A stretch of DNA of 6,775 nt from Bryobacterales bacterium (GTDB taxonomy: Bacteria > Cyanobacteriota > Vampirovibrionia > Obscuribacterales > Obscuribacteraceae). This document shows positions 1 to 5,449 of this stretch, one piece after another (the stretch's first letter is position 1; each line of letters starts with the position of its first letter). Under the pieces are notes generated by a model. That model was not told where the DNA came from, searched no databases, and worked only from the letters and a program-made list of their open reading frames with translations. The stretch lies in contig CAJCHQ010000378.1 in the NCBI GenBank assembly GCA_903970295.1, forward strand, positions 1 to 6,775, given 5' to 3'. The translations under genes were made by a program, and so were the position numbers.

Positions 1-78
1 TGTGGCGCTTGCACTTCCGACTGATACGTGGGCACCGGCTGTGGCGGTTGCACTTCCGACTGATACGTGGGCACCGAG
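1..78. repeat. 39-bp tandem repeat, two copies seen
   Basis: Bases 1-39 and 40-78 match at 36 of 39 positions. Each unit is 13 codons in the minus-strand partial gene, so copy number could change without breaking the frame. The first copy begins at the window edge, so the true number of copies is unknown. The next stretch (79-93) is diverged and does not clearly continue the pattern. Confidence 0.85.
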
Positions 79-413
79 AGTGGTGCAGGCGCTATCTCAC
101 TGGCTGGAGGCTCGGGCTGAGCAGCTTGTTGGGCAAGCTCAGACATCTTCACAGCGTAAGTGCCATATCCTGAAGGATCTTGCGCAGTGACGTTATTGTC
201 GAATACTGATACGCTGCCATCCGGGTCGATGCGCACATGCAATGGATAATTCGAACCCTGCTGGGCAGCGGCTCGTGCCAGTATGACAGCCTCCTGAGGG
301 TTTGAGTCATATTCGCATTGCAGCATGGCCGCTGCTCGTGTTGCCTGCCCAGAGCCCAAAAAACCTTGTAACTCAGCGGCATCCTGTTGAAGTCGTTGAT
401 TGTCTATTGTCAT
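1..413 (-). CDS. Pro/Gln-rich repeat protein, N-terminal part, runs off the left edge
   Basis: The minus-strand frame is open from an ATG at 413 to the window edge (137 complete codons, no stop), so the C-terminus is missing. AGGCGA lies 6 bases upstream of the ATG as a modest ribosome binding site. Residues 1-100 look like a soluble globular domain beginning MTIDNQRLQQ and including VRIDPDGSVSVFDNNV (60-75). No signal peptide or membrane segment is visible. From about residue 98 the protein becomes rich in Pro, Gln and Glu, and from residue 114 it carries at least two copies of a 13-residue unit VPTYQSEVQxPxP, with more probably beyond the edge. I do not recognise the family. The repeats suggest a flexible linker or binding stalk, which is inference. 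It lies 147 bases downstream of the symporter gene on the same strand. A plus-strand reading of 2-190 is a shadow of this gene's repeats. Confidence 0.75.
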   Translation of the reverse strand, partial: MTIDNQRLQQDAAELQGFLGSGQATRAAAMLQCEYDSNPQEAVILARAAAQQGSNYPLHVRIDPDGSVSVFDNNVTAQDPSGYGTYAVKMSELAQQAAQPEPPASEIAPAPLSVPTYQSEVQPPQPVPTYQSEVQAP

Positions 414-535
414 TTTAGTTCGCCTGATTTCTGCACTCAACGCCAATTAGTTCGCTAGCTTTGAGATAGCTGTGCAGTTGCCATCGCTCCAGCCAGCGGG
501 ATCATTCTGTCTGCCGTTAATGTAGGCAAGCAAAT

Positions 536-549
536 TGACATATTTGTCA
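536..549. promoter_or_regulatory. Inverted repeat TGACA-tatt-TGTCA downstream of the symporter gene
   Basis: A perfect 5-bp inverted repeat with a 4-base spacer lies 12 bases past the symporter stop and 123 bases before the ATG of the left-edge gene. It could be a small operator for the left-edge gene, or a weak hairpin at the end of the symporter message. There is no T-tract on the minus strand, so I do not call it a terminator. The A/T-rich palindrome AGAATTAAATTCT lies next to it, around the end of the symporter gene. Confidence 0.25.
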
Positions 550-560
550 CATGAAAGAAT

Positions 561-2372
561 TTAATTCTCAGGGGACCAAAGCTTGCGGATCACAAAAATC
601 AGCACCGTCGCGTTCAAAGCCGCAACCATCAAGAGGAGGACGGCAATATTTGTATCTCCATAAAGAAAATCACCGACCATAAACAGAGACGAATAGATCA
701 ATGCACAACCACAAAACCAACCAAGTAAGGCAAGCGGAAAATTGTCGCCAACGCTTTCCAGAGTTGGCTCGGGTAAAGCGGCCAGTGCGCGAATGCGATG
801 CCAACCAGGCCCAGGTGGCTTGATCTTCTTATAGAATCGGACGAGCGCCTGATCATCAGTTTGGGGTCCGCAAAATGCTGTGACCAACCAGCTCAGAGTT
901 GTCACAGCGATAGTGATTAGAAGAGCAGCATGAGAGCTGAGATCGCTACCACTATGATGCAACAACAAGACAATCACTGACACGAGAAATGAAGCAGCCA
1001 TTGCCACCACTTCGCACCAGGCAGTGATGCGCCACCAGAACCAGCGAATCAAATAGAGCAGCCCCGTCCCGGCTCCAATTTGGAGAATCACATCGAAAGC
1101 ATCTTTAGCCGTGTCAAGCAAGAATGTCAAAGCTGCAGCAATCAGGCACAGGCCGATTGTCGTCAACCGAGCCACCAATACATAGTGTTTTTCATCAGCG
1201 TCTTTGTTGATGAAGCGCCGGTAAAAGTCGTGCACCAGATATGATGCGCCCCAATTCAAATGCGTGAGAATAGTGGATGAATTAGCAGCGATCAAACCAC
1301 CGACCATCAAGCCGATAAAACCGACCGGCAAAAATCTGAGCATAGCTGGATAAGCAATATCGTGCCCAAGCAAACTCGGGTCGAGATTCGGGAAGGCTCG
1401 CTGAATGTCCGCCAGTTCAGGATAGACAATGAGAGAGCACAATCCAACCAAAATCCATGGCCAGGGTCTAACGACATAGTGAACGATGTTGAAAAAAAGA
1501 ACAGCACCGAGTGCATCTTTTTCCGACTTGGATGCCAGCATGCGCTGAGCGATATAACTGCCACCTCCAGGTTCTGAACCCGGATACCAAACTGCCCACC
1601 ACTGCACAGCGATAGGCATGACAAACACAGCCACAGCCATGTCCCAATTGTTAGTGAAGTCAGGAAAAAAGTTCAGGTAATGCAAGACGTGTTTTCCGTC
1701 GGGCGCCAAATGGGGTGGTGAAAGTTTTTCCACCATAACGCTGAGCCCGCCAACATGTTGAACAGCGAAATAGGCAGCAGCGATTACAGCCGACATTTTC
1801 ACAAAGAACTGAATCATATCGATCACTAACACTCCCCATAAGCCGGAGTGAGCGGCGAAAACCACGTTCAGAGTGCCGCAAATGATAAGCGTCTCCCAGC
1901 GTGGCAAACCAAAAAGTATGCCGGCAATTTTGCAGGCGGCGAGATTGACGGTTGCCATGATCACGCAATTGAAAAATAAACCAAGGTAAATCGATCTGAA
2001 GCCGCGCACGACGCTTGCCGCTCGCCCGGAATAACGCAGTTCATAAAATTCGAGATCGGTCATCACTTCGGAGCGGCGCCACAAGCGTGCATAAAAGAAC
2101 ACGGTCGCCAGTCCTGTTAAAGCAAACGCCCACCAACACCAATTGCCAGACACTCCCTGACGCCTGACGATGTCAGCCACTAAATTCGGTGTATCGCTGC
2201 TAAAAGTCGTTGCCACCATCGACAATCCCGCGAGCCACCAGGGCACCGACCGTCCCGATACGAAAAATTCAGCCGTATTTTTCGAGGCGCGACGACCAAG
2301 AAATAGTGCCGGTCCGAAGCAAATGAGAAGCGTCGCCAGGACTATGACCCAATCAATTACGTGTAATTGCAC
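561..2372 (-). CDS. Sodium:solute symporter, SSS family (PF00474-type)
   Basis: This 603-residue integral membrane protein should couple inward Na+ flow to uptake of an organic solute across the cytoplasmic membrane. About 13-15 hydrophobic segments span residues 5-25 to 572-595. Family hallmarks include the early block WWLAGLSMVATTFSSDTPN (45-63), the YPGSEPGGGSYIAQRMLAS block (263-281) and GGLIAANSSTILTHLNWGASY (358-378). In this last block Ser365, Ser366 and Thr367 sit where SSS transporters place Na2-site hydroxyls; this is an alignment by eye. The C-terminal tail has the KPPGPGW loop followed by two more hydrophobic segments. The length fits the longer SSS members. The substrate cannot be read from the sequence; sugars, polyols, carboxylates or amino acids are all possible. 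The start is GTG at 2372, because an in-frame TGA lies just upstream (2384-2382) and the first membrane segment begins by residue 6. The ribosome binding site is weak (GAGA). Confidence 0.93.
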   Translation of the reverse strand: MQLHVIDWVIVLATLLICFGPALFLGRRASKNTAEFFVSGRSVPWWLAGLSMVATTFSSDTPNLVADIVRRQGVSGNWCWWAFALTGLATVFFYARLWRRSEVMTDLEFYELRYSGRAASVVRGFRSIYLGLFFNCVIMATVNLAACKIAGILFGLPRWETLIICGTLNVVFAAHSGLWGVLVIDMIQFFVKMSAVIAAAYFAVQHVGGLSVMVEKLSPPHLAPDGKHVLHYLNFFPDFTNNWDMAVAVFVMPIAVQWWAVWYPGSEPGGGSYIAQRMLASKSEKDALGAVLFFNIVHYVVRPWPWILVGLCSLIVYPELADIQRAFPNLDPSLLGHDIAYPAMLRFLPVGFIGLMVGGLIAANSSTILTHLNWGASYLVHDFYRRFINKDADEKHYVLVARLTTIGLCLIAAALTFLLDTAKDAFDVILQIGAGTGLLYLIRWFWWRITAWCEVVAMAASFLVSVIVLLLHHSGSDLSSHAALLITIAVTTLSWLVTAFCGPQTDDQALVRFYKKIKPPGPGWHRIRALAALPEPTLESVGDNFPLALLGWFCGCALIYSSLFMVGDFLYGDTNIAVLLLMVAALNATVLIFVIRKLWSPEN

Positions 2373-2421
2373 CGACGAATCTCATTATTGATGGCGCTTA
2401 ACTGACAGGGCGGCCGAACAC

Positions 2422-2480
2422 CACCTGGCAGAACGCCAAAGTTTAAATCGATCTGCCACTACCGGCAATAGGTCCAGGTG
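2422..2480 (-). promoter_or_regulatory. Nested inverted repeats in the leader of the symporter gene
   Basis: Three nested pairings are visible. The outer stem is CACCT (2422-2426) with AGGTG (2476-2480). The inner stem is GGCAG (2427-2431) with CTGCC (2453-2457). A short ACC/GGT pair (2461-2463 with 2471-2473) completes a three-way-junction layout. The element ends 50 bases upstream of the symporter GTG, so in RNA it would lie in that gene's 5' leader. CACCTGG and CCAGGTG also pair over 7 bases in an alternative fold. It matches no riboswitch family I know, and stems of 3-7 bp are within reach of chance. Confidence 0.25.
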
Positions 2481-2533
2481 CGCAAATGCGGGCCAGGTTA
2501 GTCATGAAAGAACTTAAATGAGGCACTCAAGGA

Positions 2534-2653
2534 TTGAATGCGCATGGATGGCGTCCGAATTTTCTTCTTGTCTTATTTGTGTTCATCGGCTTGATCCTTA
2601 TTCGCACCGAGGAATCGCAATCACCCGTGCACGATAGTGCGTCATCTATCTAG
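2534..2653 (+). CDS. Possible 39-residue single-span membrane peptide
   Basis: A TTG-initiated frame with GAGG 10 bases upstream encodes 39 residues. A basic, polar start (HGWRPN) is followed by a clean hydrophobic stretch FLLVLFVFIGLILI (10-23), then a positive residue and a polar acidic tail ending in SASSI. That is the layout of small membrane proteins. It lies antisense in the gap between two minus-strand genes and overlaps the 3' end of the lysozyme-like gene by 12 bases. A competing ATG at 2538 (AAGGA 4 bases upstream) opens only an 18-codon frame. With a weak start codon and no known homologue it may be chance. Confidence 0.22.
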   Translation: MNAHGWRPNFLLVLFVFIGLILIRTEESQSPVHDSASSI

Positions 2654-3238
2654 CTGTGCGATTCCCAAAAGCTGCTTGTAAACGGTGAATGCTCCGGGTC
2701 GCAAATCGATTGTGTCGACATGAATTCGGCCGCCATTGGCTGGCAGGGTACCGATGATGTGCATATTGGAATGTGCCGAATCAAAGTTGTTCATGACGTA
2801 GGGACTGTCGTTTGGCGATGATCCGTAGGCGCGACCGTTGTAGCCGTAAAAGGCGTCCTTTATTGCGTCATCGGATTTGTCCACGGCTAAGTCATAGCGA
2901 CAAACGTCTCGTAAATGGCAGGCAGCAAAAATGCAAGCGGATGCGAATTCTTCGACACCTTGATTGACCAATTCTTGGATTTGATTGGCAGTCAGAATTT
3001 CGACATAGCGTTGAAGCATAGTCTGGAGTTGACTTGGCGCAGGGACAGGATCAAATTGAAATGGCCCGCCCGCAACGGCAGGCGAATCCGTAGAGAAAGA
3101 TTCGCGATACCAAATAGCAGCCAGTGCTTGCCAGGGGACTTTGACGAGATTTTCGCCCCGCTGCAAAGTTGCTCTCTGGACAAATACCTTCTGAACTTCA
3201 GTTGGATTTAGCTGGCTTTTCGGCGGTTGACTGTTCAC
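2642..3238 (-). CDS. Lysozyme/transglycosylase-like protein, cytoplasmic-looking
   Basis: A 198-residue protein with the pattern of a soluble lysozyme-fold domain. VPWQALAAIWYRESFS (34-49) places a Glu (E46) in the position of the catalytic acid of the fold. GGPFQFDP (57-64) resembles the G-x-F-Q signature of SLT and lysozyme-like enzymes. FASACIFAACHLRD (98-111) gives a helix, and YGYNGRAYGSS (131-141) resembles the aromatic-Asn-Gly segment near the substrate cleft. The expected activity is cleavage of peptidoglycan glycan strands. No signal peptide or membrane segment is visible, so export is unexplained. The start is GTG at 3238; an in-frame TGA lies 8 codons upstream and no good Shine-Dalgarno site is seen. 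A later start, such as TTG at residue 25, would still keep E46. It lies 160 bases downstream of the sigma-like gene. The family call rests on motifs and is moderate. Confidence 0.6.
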   Translation of the reverse strand: MNSQPPKSQLNPTEVQKVFVQRATLQRGENLVKVPWQALAAIWYRESFSTDSPAVAGGPFQFDPVPAPSQLQTMLQRYVEILTANQIQELVNQGVEEFASACIFAACHLRDVCRYDLAVDKSDDAIKDAFYGYNGRAYGSSPNDSPYVMNNFDSAHSNMHIIGTLPANGGRIHVDTIDLRPGAFTVYKQLLGIAQLDR

Positions 3239-3356
3239 AATTACATTCTTGTGTTTTCACATGGTTTGAATCGACATATCGGAAAAGACAACTGGTCCCG
3301 TAATACCTGGCTAGTGCCGGTTTGTGTATATTGCCAAAAGTTCTAGCATGATTTCG

Positions 3357-3372
3357 TTTGTAACTTTGTAAC
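3357..3372. repeat. Tandem TTTGTAAC direct repeat upstream of the lysozyme-like gene
   Basis: TTTGTAAC occurs twice back to back (3357-3364 and 3365-3372) in the 160-base gap between the sigma-like gene and the lysozyme-like gene, about 120 bases upstream of the latter's start. Short tandem repeats in this position can be protein-binding sites. No convincing -35/-10 pair is seen beside it. Confidence 0.3.
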
Positions 3373-3398
3373 AATGAAACTGAGCCGAGGGCACATTG

Positions 3399-4662
3399 TC
3401 ATACCTCCAGAAAACTCTGTAGGTCACGCCCAAATTGTCTCTTAAGGGTTTTGAGCGCTCGCCGTTCGATGTGAGAGATGGCGTCCTTGCTCAATGGCTT
3501 GACCGATTTTCCACTGTCGGGATCGCCTTCCGGCTTTAAGCGCTGGGGCAACAAATGACCAACTTCCTCTTGGGTGTGGCATTGGCCATCTTCAAGCCCA
3601 AATCTCAAAATTAGGACCAACCTCGATCGTTTTTTCAATTTTTGAAGAATGCGTTCAAGTAGTTTTTTTACGCTCTTCGTTCTCCAGCTTGTCGAGATTT
3701 GGTGACGAAGACTCGCTCGCTGGCAAAAATTCAATTGCCTTCACCCCAATTTTCATCGGGTCATCCAGGCTCATAACATCGAGAATCTTTTCCCATTTCA
3801 AAGCCGACACTATTTGCCTTTCAGTCAAACCCGTTCTTTTTACCAACTCGGTGATATCTGGTGAAGTGTTGAAATTCTCTGAAAGGGTTAATTTAGCGAC
3901 CTTGATTTGCCGCCAAAGTTTGCGCATGTAGGCTGTGACGCGAATTATGCCCCCGTGATCTATCTCGTAATTAATCGTCGAACGCCGTATTGAGTTGAAA
4001 ATACCTATGGTTAGTTTGCGTGTCGACGCTAAATCCATGTGTTGCACATCGTGCATGAGATCAATAAGACACTTTTGAACAACATCGGCGCTTGCGCCCG
4101 GCTTGGAATGCCGACGAGCGTACTGAACAATTTGCTGGAGATGATGCAATGCGAAACGATTTCGCGCATCGCGATCGCCTGCTCTTGCTAACCGAGCCAG
4201 TTTTAGATCGTCTTCAGCACTGAGTGCCTGATATTTTGCAGTCAACCCCGTAAAGATTTCTGGGGCGGGGCCTCGAGAAGAGGCAAAGTCAGCGTCGATT
4301 TCATCATCAATTATAAAAACGGCTTCGCTTTGTTCACTGCCAACTTCAGTTTGTTCCGAACTAGTGGCTGAGCGTCGCTCTTCAAGCCAACCTTCCATCT
4401 CGGCTAAATAGCTCTTCAGAATCTTCCTTTCTGCTTCACCGTGTTTGAATTCGGGCGTCAGCTCATACCGAGTCGGTGCTGACAGGTCCGTCTCGATTTG
4501 ATGAATAGCTCCTTCTTCAACAAGCATCTCCAGCAGCGGGCGACGATGACTATCCGAAATGTCGGCTGCGGCGCCTATTTCACTTGCAGTCAAACCTTTC
4601 TCTGCCAAGCGCAGGATGCCGAGAATAGAAATAATCTCTTTGCGCTCATTGAACTTGTCCAC
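3399..4662 (-). CDS. Sigma-70-like factor with N-terminal winged helix, split by a frameshift
   Basis: Two overlapping frames encode one sigma factor: 4662-3655 (335 residues, regions 1.2 to 3) and the frame ending at 3399 (region 4). Leaving out one base of the A7 run at 3669-3663 joins them into 420 residues. Residues 7-70 form a winged helix (LTASEIGAAADISDSHRR, then LLEMLVEEGAI). Residues 98-135 are an acidic linker. LSAEDDLKLARLARAGDRDARNR (147-169) matches region 1.2, 190-240 aligns with region 2, and 243-300 with region 3 ending VMSLDDP. In the second frame ERILQKLKKRSRLVLILRFGLEDG (336-359) and LSKDAISHIERRALKTLKR (390-408) are region 4 with its recognition helix. About 17 residues (373-389) are inserted in the helix-turn-helix turn. 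It should bind core RNA polymerase and direct it to promoters. The start is GTG at 4662, preceded by an in-frame TGA, with AGG 5 bases upstream. Whether the break is real is unknown; without joining, the product lacks region 4. Confidence 0.82.
3663..3669 (-). other. A7 homopolymer at the sigma-factor frame change
   Basis: On the coding strand the first frame reads GAG CGT AAA AAA ACT ACT TGA, while the region 4 frame reads AAA AAA CTA CTT GAA from the same bases. Losing one A (or a +1 or -2 shift) fuses the two. An ordinary -1 ribosomal slip instead gives nine more codons and a stop, so the classic A-AAA-AAA mechanism does not explain the layout. Confidence 0.85.
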
Positions 4663-4675
4663 TCAAACCTGCTTT

Positions 4676-4690
4676 CTCCGGCTTACGGAG
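4676..4690 (-). promoter_or_regulatory. Leader hairpin CTCCG-taagc-CGGAG before the sigma-like gene
   Basis: In the minus-strand RNA a 5-bp GC-rich stem with a 5-base loop ends 13 bases before the GTG start. It contains a GGAG that could otherwise pair with 16S rRNA, while a second site (AGG at 4669-4667) stays free. A role in tuning translation is inference. Further upstream TTGCAC and TCAAAT, 17 bases apart, are a weak candidate promoter. Confidence 0.3.
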
Positions 4691-4799
4691 CTGGTTTCCC
4701 TGACGGACTTAATTTGATGCTAACACTTTTCTAAAAATTCGGGTGGCTCATTTGAGTAAACACCTGACTCCGGTGCAAAAGTTTGGGAAACAATTCTGC

Positions 4800-4831
4800 G
4801 ACTATAGTCAAACACTTAGTTTCGTATAGTC
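4800..4831. promoter_or_regulatory. Candidate operator: GACTATAGTC palindrome plus TATAGTC half-site
   Basis: A perfect 10-bp palindrome GACTATAGTC (4800-4809) is followed by a second TATAGTC (4825-4831). The two TATAGTC elements are offset by 22 bases, about two turns of DNA. The second copy ends just before the TATAAT box at 4837, where a bound protein could control plus-strand transcription. The regulator is unknown. Confidence 0.35.
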
Positions 4832-4836
4832 TGGCT

Positions 4837-4842
4837 TATAAT
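4837..4842 (+). promoter_or_regulatory. Candidate -10 box TATAAT for the rightward operon
   Basis: A perfect TATAAT is followed by a G/T-rich stretch. No good -35 is present at 16-18 bases; the nearest is TTAGTT at 15 bases. If used, it gives a leader of about 330 bases before the first coding gene at 5177, which would include the 9-codon ORF and the hairpins. Confidence 0.35.
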
Positions 4843-4893
4843 GTGGTTCTTCGAATGGCTGTTTAGGCTCAAATTATGTCGTCCTAAAAAATT

Positions 4894-4949
4894 TAATAAA
4901 AAAAAGCGTCTACTTTTGGAGGAAATCGACCGTTTATATATGTAGACGC
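4894..4949 (-). terminator. Intrinsic terminator on the minus strand with a long loop
   Basis: GCGTCTAC and GTAGACGC (4949-4942 and 4913-4906 on the minus strand) make a perfect 8-bp stem with a 28-base loop, followed at once by eight T's and a further T-rich stretch. The T-tract is on one side only, so it acts on leftward transcripts. It lies 244 bases upstream of the sigma-like gene and follows no obvious gene, so it ends either a small RNA or readthrough entering from the right, or attenuates the sigma gene. Confidence 0.55.
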
Positions 4950-4970
4950 CCCAATATTTCGAGGCAGCAA

Positions 4971-5000
4971 ATGGCAGAACAAAAAATCGAAATAGTATGA
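4971..5000 (+). CDS. Possible 9-residue leader peptide MAEQKIEIV
   Basis: ATG at 4971 has GAGG exactly 6 bases upstream, better spaced than the site of the first downstream gene, and a TGA after nine codons. It lies between the TATAAT box and the small-gene operon, with hairpins just after it (5012-5029, 5095-5113, 5125-5137). That is the layout of a regulatory leader ORF. It is short enough to be chance, and its codons show no run of a single amino acid. Confidence 0.2.
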   Translation: MAEQKIEIV

Positions 5001-5094
5001 ATAGATAGTCCCGAGAGCCGCAGCCCTCGCCAACTGTTACAGCACCTGATACTGACGTATTAGCAGCTTCCAATTACTCTTTCCCTAGCCGCGG

Positions 5095-5137
5095 CAAGTG
5101 GTGCCACCGCTTGGAGTCACATCGCCGCATTACGCGG
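5095..5137 (+). promoter_or_regulatory. Two consecutive hairpins upstream of the small-gene operon
   Basis: CAAGTGG-tgcca-CCGCTTG (5095-5113, one G-U pair) and CCGC-attac-GCGG (5125-5137) lie 40-80 bases before the first ATG of the rightward operon. Neither is followed by a T-run, so they are not terminators. They may shape the leader RNA or be binding sites. Confidence 0.3.
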
Positions 5138-5176
5138 TTACTTAAACACGACCCATGATCAAACCCGGATAACTAT

Positions 5177-5449
5177 ATGAAACGAGTCATAAAATCAGTC
5201 ACCAAGTTTGTTCTAGACGTCTGCGTCGGATTGATAGCCGCTCCCGTCAAATTTCATTTGTCGCTGACGCGAGGAGCGAATAATACACGAGGACAAAAGC
5301 CGAAGAGACTTGTAGATAAACAGAAAATCGAAAAGCAGACCGAACTCACCGCTTCCAAGCAGGATCTGCCGCAATCAGTGGAGAGGGTGTGCGCAAACCT
5401 TTGTTGCGCCCCGGCGGCTGATTTCATACGGAGGTTCAGGCGAACATGA
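5177..5449 (+). CDS. Small basic protein with hydrophobic N-terminus, unrecognised
   Basis: A 90-residue protein starting at ATG 5177, with GGA 7 bases upstream. Residues 9-24 (TKFVLDVCVGLIAAPV) form a moderately hydrophobic segment after a basic MKRVIKS start, which could be a membrane anchor or an uncleaved signal. The middle (32-60) is rich in Lys, Arg, Gln and Thr, and the tail has a Cys pair (NLCCAP, 74-79) and ends RRFRRT. I do not recognise the family. Its TGA overlaps the next ATG by four bases (ATGA), which suggests translational coupling and supports both genes being real. A minus-strand frame at 5526-5254 is the shadow. Confidence 0.6.
   Translation: MKRVIKSVTKFVLDVCVGLIAAPVKFHLSLTRGANNTRGQKPKRLVDKQKIEKQTELTASKQDLPQSVERVCANLCCAPAADFIRRFRRT

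Larger units (their letters stand above)
4894..5065 (-). ncRNA. Possible small RNA ending in the terminator hairpin
   Basis: The terminator has no recognisable protein gene before it on the minus strand, which suggests a short untranslated RNA. Its loop shows UUUCCUCC, complementary to GGAGG(AAA) ribosome binding sites; C-rich loops of this kind let some small RNAs block translation starts. A second hairpin (CGAG-x-GC with GC-x-CTCG, 5012-5029) lies inside. The 5' end given is a guess, as no clear promoter is seen. Confidence 0.25.
4663..5176. other. 514-base divergent intergenic region with no convincing longer gene
   Basis: This gap separates the leftward sigma-like gene from the rightward small-gene operon. 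It holds a terminator-like hairpin, a TATAAT box, a palindrome plus half-site, a 9-codon ORF and short hairpins at 4676-4690, 5012-5029, 5095-5113 and 5125-5137. An 85-codon minus-strand frame (5073-4816) is rejected because it runs through the terminator and begins with TTG directly after a stop. No tRNA fold is visible. Confidence 0.6.

Noticed and set aside
455..541. 28-codon minus-strand ORF between the symporter and the left-edge gene
   Set aside because: No ribosome binding site before its ATG and no recognisable feature in the peptide.
535..565. TTGACA with a downstream TTTAAT as a plus-strand promoter
   Set aside because: The spacing is 19 bases and it would only transcribe antisense to the symporter; more likely a chance match within the inverted repeat.
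3399..3734. 111-codon frame as an independent small sigma region 4 protein
   Set aside because: Its first 20 or so codons before the A7 run are nonsense relative to sigma regions, no ribosome binding site was found at its ATG, and the content continues the upstream sigma frame exactly.
4918..4941. GGAGGAAA as a plus-strand ribosome binding site
   Set aside because: The next ATG (4939-4941) is 13 bases away and is followed directly by TAG; it is better explained as the complement of the terminator loop.
4816..5073. 85-codon minus-strand frame in the divergent gap
   Set aside because: It starts with TTG immediately after a stop, runs straight through the terminator stem and T-tract (read as FFLLNFL), and has an odd composition after residue 20.
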